Below, piece by piece: positions 1 through 8,190 of a DNA stretch of 11,288 nt; the stretch's first letter is position 1; every line of letters starts with the position of its first letter. Origin of the DNA: an uncultured Chitinophaga sp. (GTDB taxonomy: Bacteria; Bacteroidota; Bacteroidia; Chitinophagales; Chitinophagaceae); contig NZ_CALNBI010000448.1 of assembly GCF_937874145.1 (NCBI RefSeq), positions 1 through 11,288 of the forward strand. The letters run 5' to 3'. The notes under the pieces are model-generated. The model ran no database searches. It saw only the letters and a list, made by a program, of their open reading frames with translations, and was not told where the DNA came from. Made by a program: the position numbers and the translations under genes.

Positions 1-3000
1 AGAACAGCGCTTCCACGCTGGCCAACAATGAGCACGGCGCATTGGGCGTGATCACGATCGCGGCAGGGGAGACGGAAGGTACTGTGACTCTGTCCACCGG
101 CACCGACAAAATCCTGGAACCTTCCGAAACGCTCGTGCTGGGTGGTACGGCTACTTCCCCGATCCCGGTTTCCGGCACAACCGTTACCGTGACCGACGCC
201 ACCGGCACCAACGCCAACAAAACCATCACGCTCACGCCGGTAACAGCCACCATCGTGGAAAGCGGCAAAGTGACGATGACGGTTTCCCTGCCGGAAGATA
301 TCATCACTTCTCAGGCAATTACCATCAACCTGGCGAAAGGCCCGGCCAGCTCGGCTACGCTCACCGCAGGCGATTACAGTTTCCCGGCTACGGTGACCAT
401 CGACGCAGGTACCGGCAGCAAGAGCTTCGACGTAACGGCAGTGGCCGATGCGCTCATCGAAAGCTCTGAACAGCTGGAACTGGTGGCTACGGCTACGGTG
501 TACGGGTTCACTTCATCCGACGCATCAAAAATTACCATTACCGATATATCCGATAAACATATTACCGTGAGCGGTGCGGCCACCGTGGCGGAGGGAAGCA
601 CTGTCACCTGGCGCTTTGCGCTGCCCGACGGCGTAACGGCTACGAGTGATATTACAGTTACATTGACGGCGGACCCCGCATCCACCGCCACGCTTGATGA
701 CCTTACAGGCGTTCCGTCGCTGAAGATCCTGGCGGGCGAGCCTTTCGGCGAAATCACCTTCACCGCGAAAACCGACAACCTGATCGAACCGGCCGAAACG
801 CTGGTGCTGAATCCCTCCACGCTGGCGGGCTTCACATTCAGCCAGCCGGTGACTTTCACCATAACAGACGGAGACCTGGCAGCAGCGGGCATTACATTGT
901 CCGCAACGCCCCCCGGTGTTACGGAAGGCAACAGCACCATCATCAAAGCAACATTGACGGGCGGGGTGCAGGCTGCAACAGACATCACTGTTACGCTCAC
1001 GAAAGACGCGGCGTCTACCCTCGGTAACGGCGAGCACGGGGCGCTGGGCACGATCGTGATCCCGGCCAACAGCACGGAAGGTACTTTCACGCTGGCAACG
1101 AACACCGATCTGCTCCTGGAAACCACCGAAAACCTGGTGCTTGCGGGTACGGCCACCAACAGCATTCCCGTTACAGGCGCCACAATTACCGTTTCCGACG
1201 CTACGGGTACCGCCGCCAATAAAACCCTTCGCCTCACGCCCGCCACCGCCACAGTTGCGGAAGGCGGGAAAGTGATGCTGACGGTTGCATTACCGGAAAA
1301 CATCATCACCACGCAGGCCATCACGGTTACGCTTGCGAAAGGCGCGGGCAGCAGTGCCTCGCTCACCGCAAGCGATTACAGCTTCCCCGCTACCGTGACC
1401 ATCGACGCCAATACCAACGGCAAAACGTTCGAAGTGGAAGCCCTGGCCGACGGCCATATCGAAGGACAAGAACTGCTGGAGCTGACCGCTGCGGGAACCG
1501 TATTCGGTCGTGCTTCCACCGCCACATCGAATATCACCATCACGGATGTTTCCGACAAAACGATCACCGTGAGCGGTCCGGCTAACGTAGTGGAAGGGCA
1601 GGATATCACATACCGCTTCAGCCTGCCCACGGGCGTTACCGCTGCGAGCGATATCACCATCAATCTGGCCGCCGTTGCTGCTTCCACCGCCACACTCGCC
1701 GACCTCACAGGCTTGCCGGTAGTGAAGATCACGGCAGGGCAGCCCTTCGGCGAGGTGACCTTCACCGCCAAAGTGGACCAGCAGATCGAACCGGTAGAAA
1801 CGCTGACGCTGACACCTTCGGCCGCAGGTTTCACCTTCTCGCAGAACGTTTCCTTCACCATCACAGACGCCGACCTTGCGGCAGCAGGCATCCAGCTTTC
1901 GGTGGCGCCGGCAAGCATCGCGGAAGGCGGCAGCACGGCAGTCAAAGCCACGCTTACGGGTGGCGTAACGGCGAAGAGCGATATCGTGATCACGCTGTCT
2001 AAAGACGCGGCCAGCACCTTGTCCAACCCGGAACACGGCGCGCTGGGCACCATCACGATCGCCAGCGGAGATACGGAAGGCACCTTCACGCTTACGGCCA
2101 ATACCGACCAGTTGCTGGAATCCACCGAAACGCTGGTGCTCAGCGGCACGGCGAACCCCGCCATCCCTGTAACCGGCGCTACCGTTTCTGTAACCGATGC
2201 AACGGGTTCCAACGCCAATAAAACACTCAGTCTCACACCCGCCACCGCCACCATTATGGAAGGCAGCAGCGTGACGATGACGATTTCCCTGCCCGCGGGC
2301 ATCCTGTCGACCCAGCCGGTTACCGTAAACCTGGCGAGGGGCGCGAATTCCGCCGCTTCGCTGGCGGCAGGGGAGTATAGCTTCCCGGCTACGGTGACCA
2401 TCCCCGCGATGGAGAACAGCGTTACGTTCCAGGTATCTGCCATCACGGATGGCAATATTGAAGGCCCTGAGTTGCTGGAACTGGAAGCAACAGGCACGGT
2501 GTTCGGATTCGCATCTTCGGACAAATCCAGCATCACCATCACCGACGTTTCTACCAAACATATTACGGTGACCGGTCCGGCCACGGTAAGCGAAGGCGGC
2601 AGCATTGTATACCGTTTCAGCTTACCATCAGGCGTAACGGCCACTTCCGATATTCATATCGGGTTGACGGCAGATCCTTCGTCCACCGCCGCCCTGGCGG
2701 ATCTGACGGGCCTGCCTGCGGTAACGATCGCCGCCGGGCAGCCTTATGCGGAAGTTACCTTCACCGCGAAGGCCGACCTGTTGATTGAGCCGGCCGAAAC
2801 ACTGACGCTGAACCCCTCGTCCACCGGCTTCACCTTCTCGCAACCGTTGTCGTTTTCGATTACAGACGGCGACCTTGCCGCAGCGGGCATCACCCTCACT
2901 TCCGCGCCCACCAGCGTTCAGGAAGGCGGCAGCGCGCTGATCACGGCCACGCTGACCGGCGGTGCTACGGCTACTTCGGCTATTACCATCACACTGACGA

Positions 3001-6000
3001 AAGACGGCGCATCCACCCTGGGCGACGCGGAGCATGAAGCGCCCGGGACGATCACCCTCCCGGCAGGCACAACAGAAGCCACGTTTATCCTTACAACTAA
3101 AACCGACTTCCTCCTGGAATCCAGCGAAACGCTGGTGCTGGGCGGGAATGCGAACCCGAATATCCCGGTAACGGGTGTCAGCCTCACGGTGACAGACGCT
3201 ACGGGAACCGATGCCAACAAGACTTTGCAGCTGACACCGGCAACCGCTACCGTAGCGGAAGGAGATAAGCTGACGATGACGGTGGCGCTTCCGGCTAATA
3301 TTATTACCACGCAGCCGGTTACGGTGGCGCTATCGAAAGGAGCGGGCAGCGCGGCTTCGGTGACTTCGGGCGATTACATCCTGCCGGCAACGGTAACGAT
3401 CGAAGCAGGCAGCAACAGCCAGGCTTTCGAAGTAGAAGCGGCGACAGACGCCATCATCGAATCCAATGAATTGCTGCAGGTGACGGCGAATGCGACCGTC
3501 TTCGGATTCGCGACTTCCAAATCATCGGACATCACCATTACCGACGTTTCCGATAAACAGATCACGGTGGCCGGTCCGGCTTCCGTGGTGGAAGGGAATT
3601 CCGTCACCTGGACGTTCAGCCTGCCCGCCGGCGTAACCTCCGAAGTGCCGGTGGTGGTCAGCCTGGCGCAGGGTACTGCAACGCCCGCAGCTTCTGCTGC
3701 GGACCTGGAAGGTGGTTTGCCCGCGACGGTAACCATTGCAGCCGGTGCGGCATCCGCATCGCTGGTGATCGAAACCAAAGCAGACCAGGTGATTGAAACA
3801 ACGGAGCAGCTGGAACTGGTTCCATCCGCAGCAGGCTTCACTTTCAGCAAATCTGTACTGGTGGATATCCAGGAAGCGCCGGTATCGGGGAACATCACGA
3901 TGACGGCCAGCGCGGGTACGATCCGTGAAGGCGCCACCGCCACAACGATCACGGTTTCCCTGCCGGGAACTTACATCGCTGGCAGTGATATCGTGGTGGA
4001 CCTCGCGAAGAGCGTGGTTTCTTCCGCCGCCGGCAGCGACCACAGCGCATTGCCCGCATCGGTAACGATCGGGGCAGGGCAGCATGCCGCTACCTTTACG
4101 GTAAGCGCGGTAACCGATAACATCCTCGAACAAACCGAATCGCTGCAGCTCGAAGGAACTGCGGCCGGGTTTGTGGTAGATGGCATCAGCATCAGCCTGG
4201 AAGACGCTACCAGGCTCGATCCCGCCAATATGAAAATCGTGCTGCTGCCCACGGGGGCGAGCATCGTGGAAGGCGCGTCAGGGCAATTCAGGATCAGCCT
4301 GCCTGCGGGTATCACTTCCAGCACGGATATCACCGTTCAATTAAATAAAGAAGCCGCTTCCACCGCTGCGGATTCCGACCACGGCGCCATCACGGCCAAC
4401 GTAACGATCCCCGCGCTCGCCAATACCAGTGCAGACTTCGCGATTACCGCCACAACAGACGGTATCCTGGAAGCCGTGGAAGCACTGCACATCGGCGGCA
4501 CCGCCCCCGCGGGCTTCACCTTCGATGGCGGCATCATTGAAATCACGGACGGCACCGGCCTCATCGCAGCCAACCGCCATATCACCATTACCATCGACTC
4601 CACGACCCTGCACGAAGGGAATTCCACGAATGTGAAATTCTCGCTCCCGGCAGGTATTTCCACCGCCATTCCCATCACCATCACGGTAGGTGCGAATGCT
4701 GCGCAAAGCGCCACTGCGGCCGACTTCTCCATCTCCCCGACACCGGTAACCATCGGTGCGGGACAGCAGTCGGTAACCGTACAGCTCACCGCAGTGCCGG
4801 ACATGATCGCGGAAGTGAACGAGGTATTGCAAATCACCGCTACCGCTACCGGTTATACGTTCCCGCCTGCGGCTATGATCACCATCGCCGGTGAGCCTGC
4901 GCCCGGGGTGCATGTCACGGCGGCGAAATCGGCCGATGCGGCAGAGCCTTCCACGCACGGAAGCTTCCGCCTGCAGCTGGCTTCCGGTGTGGCGCCTGCG
5001 GATATCACATTGCATTATACGACCGGTGGTACGGCCACTTCCGGTAAGGATTACACCGCGCTCACGGGCACGGCTGTTGTTAAAGCCGGCGAATCGGGCG
5101 TGGATGTAACGGTTAGCGTGCTGGATGATAAAATCCTTGAAAACAACGAAACCGTAACGCTCACACTGGTTTCGGGCAGCTTTGAGTACCTCGGCGCCAC
5201 CGTACCGGTGAACATCGCCACCAGCGGCGCGGTATCGATGAGCCTGGCGGATGATGATATGTCGGTGAGCCGGAACATCCTCATCGAGAAGATCGCCGAC
5301 GCTGCCGAACCGGCTACCGCCGGCAGGGTGCGCGTACGTTTCGCGGATACGGACCTGACGACCGTCGTTCCCGTGAACGTGTCCTACAACATCGGCGGCA
5401 CCGCTTCCGCAGGGGCCGATTACCAGGTGCTCACCGGATCGGTGGACATCCCGGCCGGCCAGAAGGAGGTCATCATCACCATTCAACCTGTAAATGACAA
5501 TATCCTCGAACCCACTGAAACCATCGAGATCACGCTGACGGCAGCCTCCGCGCCCCTGGGCAGCTATACCTGGCCCATCGACGCGCAGCATACGGCCACG
5601 GTGAACCTGCTCGACGACGATCAGATCCGCATGGAGCTGTCGGCCCCGGCAGAAGTGAGCGAAGGCGGCCACCTCACGGTAACGCTCCGTTCCTCCGAAG
5701 CCTTCCCCTCCGCCATCCCCGTGAACATCACGCTGGCGCATGATGCGGTGAGAACGGTGACAACGGCCACGCCGCGCACAGGCACCACGATTACGGTGAC
5801 CATGCCGGCCAGCCAGACGGAGGTTTCGTTCCAGCTCACCTCCGATGAGAACGATACGAACGACGATGAAGGCTACATCAATCTTACCATCCAGCCCCAC
5901 AGCGGCGCGGGACAAGCTTACCGGCCGGGTACGGCAGACAGGACGAGCACCGCGGTGAAAGACAACGACGCGCTCACGATCAGCTTCGCATCCGATTCGT

Positions 6001-6680
6001 CCCGCATCGACGAAGGGAACTCCGGAATGACGATGATGCCGTTTAAAGTTGTGCTGAGCCGCAAGAGCACGCGCCCTGTGACAGTGGAGTACGCTTTTGC
6101 CGATGCATTCGAAGGGCAGGGTGCGGATAAGGACCTGCAGCGCGCGAGAACTGCTGAAGACTTCCAGGACGCTACGCGCTCGGTCGTGATTGCAGCAGGA
6201 GCGGAGGAAGGCTTGATCGAAGTGCCGGTGATCGGCGACACGAAAGTGGAGGACGACGAATTCTTCGCTGTGAAGCTCACAGGCGCTGTAGTGGCTTCTT
6301 CGCAAAATGTTCCCGTGATCGGAACGGCGGCTGTTGCGGTAGGCGTGATCGTGAACGACGATGTGAATCCAGATACGGAGATCCGCGTGCATAAAGGGTT
6401 GTCGCCCAATGGAGACGGTATCAACGATGCGCTGGTGATCGAGAATATTGAGAAATACAGCCGTAACGAGTTGGTGATCGTGAACCGTTGGGGCGGCACT
6501 GTATTCCAGACTGTCAACTATCACAACCAACATAATGCGTTCAAAGGCCAGGCGAACCGGGGTGGCGGCAATGGCAGCCAGTTGCCGGACGGGTCATACT
6601 TCTACGTGCTCCAGGTTTGGGATGCGGATGGCAAGCTGACGCGCTACAATGGTTATATCGTACTGAAATCTGCCCAATAA
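1..6680 (+). CDS. Giant Calx-beta-repeat surface protein with T9SS type B C-terminal domain (5' partial)
   Basis: Probable secreted, cell-surface adhesin or gliding/biofilm protein. The reading frame (codons from position 3) is already open at the window edge with repeat sequence, so the true start lies upstream; the TTG at 42 is not a start. The 2225 visible residues are about 18 tandem immunoglobulin-like modules of ~110 residues. Each has an N-terminal V-x-EG motif and a later D-x-x-x-E-x-x-E motif (e.g. DNILEPTETIEITL), the signature of Calx-beta-like calcium-binding folds. Residues ~75-1297 form a three-module super-repeat; residues ~1298-1635 are related but irregular; residues ~1636-1874 are more classical Calx-beta modules; two divergent modules (~1875-2123) follow. 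The C-terminus (~2124-2225) is a gliding-motility-associated type B sorting domain. The protein is rich in Thr, Ala and Ser, and I saw no Cys. A PorP/SprF gene follows 18 bp downstream. The fold and secretion route are well supported; the ligand is unknown. Confidence 0.93.
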   Translation, partial: NSASTLANNEHGALGVITIAAGETEGTVTLSTGTDKILEPSETLVLGGTATSPIPVSGTTVTVTDATGTNANKTITLTPVTATIVESGKVTMTVSLPEDIITSQAITINLAKGPASSATLTAGDYSFPATVTIDAGTGSKSFDVTAVADALIESSEQLELVATATVYGFTSSDASKITITDISDKHITVSGAATVAEGSTVTWRFALPDGVTATSDITVTLTADPASTATLDDLTGVPSLKILAGEPFGEITFTAKTDNLIEPAETLVLNPSTLAGFTFSQPVTFTITDGDLAAAGITLSATPPGVTEGNSTIIKATLTGGVQAATDITVTLTKDAASTLGNGEHGALGTIVIPANSTEGTFTLATNTDLLLETTENLVLAGTATNSIPVTGATITVSDATGTAANKTLRLTPATATVAEGGKVMLTVALPENIITTQAITVTLAKGAGSSASLTASDYSFPATVTIDANTNGKTFEVEALADGHIEGQELLELTAAGTVFGRASTATSNITITDVSDKTITVSGPANVVEGQDITYRFSLPTGVTAASDITINLAAVAASTATLADLTGLPVVKITAGQPFGEVTFTAKVDQQIEPVETLTLTPSAAGFTFSQNVSFTITDADLAAAGIQLSVAPASIAEGGSTAVKATLTGGVTAKSDIVITLSKDAASTLSNPEHGALGTITIASGDTEGTFTLTANTDQLLESTETLVLSGTANPAIPVTGATVSVTDATGSNANKTLSLTPATATIMEGSSVTMTISLPAGILSTQPVTVNLARGANSAASLAAGEYSFPATVTIPAMENSVTFQVSAITDGNIEGPELLELEATGTVFGFASSDKSSITITDVSTKHITVTGPATVSEGGSIVYRFSLPSGVTATSDIHIGLTADPSSTAALADLTGLPAVTIAAGQPYAEVTFTAKADLLIEPAETLTLNPSSTGFTFSQPLSFSITDGDLAAAGITLTSAPTSVQEGGSALITATLTGGATATSAITITLTKDGASTLGDAEHEAPGTITLPAGTTEATFILTTKTDFLLESSETLVLGGNANPNIPVTGVSLTVTDATGTDANKTLQLTPATATVAEGDKLTMTVALPANIITTQPVTVALSKGAGSAASVTSGDYILPATVTIEAGSNSQAFEVEAATDAIIESNELLQVTANATVFGFATSKSSDITITDVSDKQITVAGPASVVEGNSVTWTFSLPAGVTSEVPVVVSLAQGTATPAASAADLEGGLPATVTIAAGAASASLVIETKADQVIETTEQLELVPSAAGFTFSKSVLVDIQEAPVSGNITMTASAGTIREGATATTITVSLPGTYIAGSDIVVDLAKSVVSSAAGSDHSALPASVTIGAGQHAATFTVSAVTDNILEQTESLQLEGTAAGFVVDGISISLEDATRLDPANMKIVLLPTGASIVEGASGQFRISLPAGITSSTDITVQLNKEAASTAADSDHGAITANVTIPALANTSADFAITATTDGILEAVEALHIGGTAPAGFTFDGGIIEITDGTGLIAANRHITITIDSTTLHEGNSTNVKFSLPAGISTAIPITITVGANAAQSATAADFSISPTPVTIGAGQQSVTVQLTAVPDMIAEVNEVLQITATATGYTFPPAAMITIAGEPAPGVHVTAAKSADAAEPSTHGSFRLQLASGVAPADITLHYTTGGTATSGKDYTALTGTAVVKAGESGVDVTVSVLDDKILENNETVTLTLVSGSFEYLGATVPVNIATSGAVSMSLADDDMSVSRNILIEKIADAAEPATAGRVRVRFADTDLTTVVPVNVSYNIGGTASAGADYQVLTGSVDIPAGQKEVIITIQPVNDNILEPTETIEITLTAASAPLGSYTWPIDAQHTATVNLLDDDQIRMELSAPAEVSEGGHLTVTLRSSEAFPSAIPVNITLAHDAVRTVTTATPRTGTTITVTMPASQTEVSFQLTSDENDTNDDEGYINLTIQPHSGAGQAYRPGTADRTSTAVKDNDALTISFASDSSRIDEGNSGMTMMPFKVVLSRKSTRPVTVEYAFADAFEGQGADKDLQRARTAEDFQDATRSVVIAAGAEEGLIEVPVIGDTKVEDDEFFAVKLTGAVVASSQNVPVIGTAAVAVGVIVNDDVNPDTEIRVHKGLSPNGDGINDALVIENIEKYSRNELVIVNRWGGTVFQTVNYHNQHNAFKGQANRGGGNGSQLPDGSYFYVLQVWDADGKLTRYNGYIVLKSAQ
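225..3893 (+). repeat. ~1-kb (333-residue) three-module super-repeat inside the adhesin
   Basis: Three distinct ~110-residue modules (a, b, c) recur in fixed order. Module a starts at 225, 1227, 2226 and 3225, giving periods of 1002, 999 and 999 bp. The a/b junction motif (ITITD-x-S-x-K-x-ITV) lies at 531, 1533, 2532 and 3531, with the same periods. Module c carries EHGALG near its middle and ends in DATG-x-x-ANKT. The window holds the end of one c module, three complete abc blocks and a final a-b pair. The register stops at about 3894, after which modules are c-like but no longer follow the abc order. Copies have diverged at nucleotide level, so the amplification is not very recent. The block could still recombine or be collapsed in short-read assemblies. 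Confidence 0.9.
6372..6680 (+). other. T9SS type B / gliding-motility C-terminal sorting domain
   Basis: The last ~102 residues of the giant protein match the gliding motility-associated C-terminal domain (type B CTD). They contain the hallmark LSPNGDGINDAL, then ELVIVNRWGGTVFQ, then LPDGSYFYVLQV, and end in a short strand (YNGYIVLKSAQ) at the stop codon. Such domains direct export through the type IX secretion system after Sec transport and typically stay associated with the cell surface. Type B domains usually need a PorP/SprF family partner encoded nearby, which is present at 6699. Confidence 0.93.
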
Positions 6681-6698
6681 GTTTAAAATGTTTTTCAA

Positions 6699-7613
6699 AT
6701 GAAAACAGGCATTCAAAAAATTCTGCTCTCCCTGGCTGCGCTTTTCGCGGCCGGGGAAGCTGCCGCGCAGCAACAGCCGTTGTACGCGCAGTACCAGTAT
6801 AACGGGATGGTGATCAATCCCGGGTATCCCTCGATGGATGAGTTCGGGAGCGCCACGGTCGTGATGCGCAACCAGTGGGTGGGGATGGAAGGCGCGCCCA
6901 AAAGGGCGACGTTCTCCTTTTATTCGCCGATCAAGTCCACGGGAACCAGCGTGGGTTTCATGGCGCTGAAGGATGAGATCACGATTTATTCGCAAACGGG
7001 GTATCACCTGAACGTGTCGCAAAAGGTGAAGCTGGACGATAAATTGTACCTGGCGATGGGGTTGAAGGGGGGGATGGAGCAGTACCGGGAGAATAATGAA
7101 CATCTTGGGACTCCTGACGATCCGGTGTTTTCGAATAACCAGTCGTACTGGAAAACGGACGTTGGGTTTGGGTTCGTATTGTTCTCCGACAAGTGGTTCG
7201 TTGGCTTTTCCGCGCCCTCGTTCCACAATTTTGACCTGGGTGGTTCTGTTAACAAAGTGGAGTTCAAGCGGCATATGTACCTGCACGGCGCGTATCTGAC
7301 GACCATTAACAGTTTCCTGAAATTTAAGCCTGGGGTGGTTTTGCGCCAGGTTGGCGGAGCAGGTGTGCAGGCGGATATTAATGCGATGTTTATTTTGAAG
7401 GATGTGTTATGGGCGGGAGCGACCTGGAGGACGGAGAAATCGGCCTGTGCGACAATGCAGGTACAGGTTTCAAAGAATTTCCAGTTTGGTTATTCGTATG
7501 ATTTCGCGTCTTCCACGCATTTGAAGAGCATGCAGGGGGGATCTCATGAGCTGATGCTGAATTACCGGTTCAGTTTGCAGAAGGATAAAAAACCTACGCC
7601 TAGATTCCTTTAA
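6699..7613 (+). CDS. PorP/SprF family type IX secretion system membrane protein
   Basis: A 304-residue predicted outer-membrane beta-barrel of the PorP/SprF family. It begins with a Sec signal peptide (basic MKTGIQK, hydrophobic LLSLAALFAA, likely cleavage near AAA-QQQ at residue 23/24). The family hallmark follows at once: QPLYAQYQYNGMVINPGY, a sequence with a surface-protein partner-type N-terminus of these proteins. Regular alternating strands continue to the C-terminus, including GGSHELMLNYRF, and the protein ends in a short basic tail. Length is normal for the family (~300). It lies 18 bp after the adhesin stop on the same strand, so the two are almost certainly co-transcribed. In the family, SprF-like proteins are needed for secretion or surface attachment of the neighbouring type B CTD protein (SprB in Flavobacterium is the model). 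An ATG at 6688 opens only a four-codon frame. No clear terminator follows the stop. Confidence 0.92.
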   Translation: MKTGIQKILLSLAALFAAGEAAAQQQPLYAQYQYNGMVINPGYPSMDEFGSATVVMRNQWVGMEGAPKRATFSFYSPIKSTGTSVGFMALKDEITIYSQTGYHLNVSQKVKLDDKLYLAMGLKGGMEQYRENNEHLGTPDDPVFSNNQSYWKTDVGFGFVLFSDKWFVGFSAPSFHNFDLGGSVNKVEFKRHMYLHGAYLTTINSFLKFKPGVVLRQVGGAGVQADINAMFILKDVLWAGATWRTEKSACATMQVQVSKNFQFGYSYDFASSTHLKSMQGGSHELMLNYRFSLQKDKKPTPRFL

Positions 7614-7691
7614 TCAATAAAATATTATACATTAGGGAAATAAATATCCGGCTAAGTGAATCCATTTTTTACCGCAGGCCGTATATACCTC

Positions 7692-7729
7692 TCAAACAAG
7701 CCTACACGACAAGTTATGGGGTTGTTTGA
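7692..7729. repeat. Inverted repeat TCAAACAA / TTGTTTGA
   Basis: TCAAACAA (7692-7699) is perfectly complementary to TTGTTTGA (7722-7729), with a 22-base spacer. The pairing continues inward as CC/GG after one mismatch. The right arm carries a TTTG that sits 19 bases before GTGATTTG (7748-7755), a partial match to the Bacteroidota TTTG / TAnnTTTG promoter. The layout resembles the inverted repeat at 7825-7865. Function unknown; an operator or transcript hairpin are both possible. Confidence 0.5.
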
Positions 7730-7759
7730 TCGTGAAAATGAAGTACTGTGATTTGGTTA

Positions 7760-7778
7760 ATAGTTAGTTATCCTAACG
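7760..7778. promoter_or_regulatory. Repressor-type palindrome, degraded copy (site 1)
   Basis: ATAGTTA (7760-7766), a 7-base spacer, then TAACG. The left arm and the ATCCTAAC core match the more perfect palindrome at 8191-8212, so the two look like related binding sites for one dimeric regulator. It lies just after a weak promoter match (TTTG at 7725, TTTG at 7752), where a repressor could block initiation. No regulator gene is in the window. Confidence 0.35.
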
Positions 7779-7824
7779 TGAGTGTTTTGAAACTTCAGAT
7801 TTTTAAATTAGATTTGATGTATAG

Positions 7825-7865
7825 TTTGATACCGTAAGTGAGGTTGTTAGTTTTGAGGTATCAAA
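7825..7865 (+). promoter_or_regulatory. Consensus Bacteroidota promoter nested in a perfect 9-bp inverted repeat
   Basis: TTTG at 7825-7828 and TAGTTTTG at 7848-7855 are separated by 19 bases. This matches the known Bacteroidota sigma-factor consensus (-33 TTTG, -7 TAnnTTTG) exactly, and predicts a start near 7860-7863. The promoter is framed by TTTGATACC (7825-7833) and GGTATCAAA (7857-7865), perfectly complementary arms with a 23-base spacer. One arm covers the -33 box and the other covers the start site, as expected for an operator or for DNA able to form a cruciform. No ORF follows; the next landmark is terminator A. Confidence 0.55.
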
Positions 7866-7939
7866 TACAAGTTCTTTCAAAATATCCGATTTTATTTCAC
7901 CAAGATATTTGCCTCAGCCGCAACGCAGGGCAGTAAGTC

Positions 7940-7965
7940 TTGTCTTAAGCTAAATTGGAGAAAAA
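7940..7965 (+). repeat. 26-bp direct repeat, copy A
   Basis: Identical to 8063-8088; the core is CTTAAGCTAAATTGGAG followed by five A. Copy starts are 123 bp apart. After the repeat, both copies continue into the same CGAGCCTGAT hairpin arm; copy A has two extra bases (TC) in between. Confidence 0.85.
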
Positions 7966-7968
7966 TCC

Positions 7969-7998
7969 GAGCCTGATGTTCGTGTCGGGCTCTATTTT
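7969..7998 (+). terminator. Intrinsic-type terminator A
   Basis: GAGCCTGA (7969-7976) pairs with TCGGGCTC (7985-7992), 8 bp with one T-G wobble and an 8-base loop. A modest T-rich tail (TATTTT) follows. It would end a transcript from the promoter at 7825-7855. Confidence 0.6.
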
Positions 7999-8040
7999 CA
8001 TCTTTGGTTTGGGCAGGCTTGCAAAAACATTTTAAAGAGT

Positions 8041-8056
8041 CTTATTAGGGAATAAG
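8041..8056. repeat. Small hairpin CTTATT / AATAAG
   Basis: A perfect 6-bp stem with the 4-base loop AGGG lies just upstream of repeat copy B. It is AT-rich and therefore weak. GATTTTTG right after it (8058-8065) is one base off the TAnnTTTG box, but I found no matching -33 box. Confidence 0.35.
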
Positions 8057-8062
8057 GGATTT

Positions 8063-8088
8063 TTGTCTTAAGCTAAATTGGAGAAAAA
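8063..8088 (+). repeat. 26-bp direct repeat, copy B
   Basis: Identical to 7940-7965 and followed directly by the CGAGCCTGAT arm of terminator B. A degenerate third copy, TTAATTTGGAGG at 8329-8340, precedes terminator C and differs from the TAAATTGGAG core by one base within ten. Confidence 0.85.
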
Positions 8089-8089
8089 C

Positions 8090-8117
8090 GAGCCTGATTG
8101 TCTTATCGGGCTCTTTT
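8090..8117 (+). terminator. Intrinsic terminator B
   Basis: GAGCCTGAT (8090-8098) pairs with ATCGGGCTC (8105-8113), 9 bp including one T-G wobble, around a 6-base loop. TTTT follows. The stem is nearly identical to that of terminator A while the loops differ, so the stem appears conserved. Confidence 0.65.
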
Positions 8118-8161
8118 CATTTTACCCCTTCCCATCGCTCCACTTCAACACATTTTTACGT

Positions 8162-8181
8162 CCCGGAAATATTCTTCCGGG
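8162..8181. repeat. GC-rich hairpin CCCGGAA / TTCCGGG
   Basis: A perfect 7-bp stem with a 6-base loop (ATATTC). There is no T tract on either side, so it is not a typical intrinsic terminator. It lies ten bases before the palindrome at 8191. Confidence 0.45.
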
Positions 8182-8190
8182 CGCACAGAA

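Larger units (their letters stand above)
7862..7998 (+). ncRNA. Candidate ~135-nt non-coding transcript
   Basis: Inferred from a consensus promoter ending at 7855 and an intrinsic-type terminator at 7969-7998 on the same strand. The interval before the terminator has no ATG, and the only ATG (7977) falls inside the hairpin, so a coding role is unlikely. The 3' part (7940-7965) is shared with unit B at 8063-8088. A small regulatory RNA or an orphaned leader would fit. I do not recognise a known RNA family. There is no direct evidence of expression. Confidence 0.3.

Noticed and set aside
1290..2644. Two long minus-strand frames (422-423 codons) and similar ones in 374-4333
   Set aside because: They overlap each other and the adhesin, repeat with its 1-kb period and show no start context or domains; they are shadows of the real gene.
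4341..6533. 730-codon open frame on the minus strand
   Set aside because: It is antisense to the adhesin repeats. Its translation is low-complexity and rich in Arg, His and Gly, without a recognisable domain, and is explained by the codon pattern of the repetitive plus-strand gene.
6594..7286. 230-codon minus-strand frame across the adhesin/porP junction
   Set aside because: It spans two well-supported plus-strand genes and has no domain signal.
7614..7680. Terminator for the adhesin-porP operon
   Set aside because: The segment is AT-rich but I could not find a stable stem followed by a T tract on the plus strand.
7977..8036. 19-codon ORF (MFVSGSIF...) with GGAG upstream
   Set aside because: It starts inside terminator hairpin A, the GGAG is 16 bases away, and copy B of the repeat does not preserve the frame; chance is more likely.
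7940..8117. CRISPR-like array
   Set aside because: Only two identical 26-bp repeats spaced 123 bp apart, each tied to a terminator stem, and no cas genes; not a CRISPR array.
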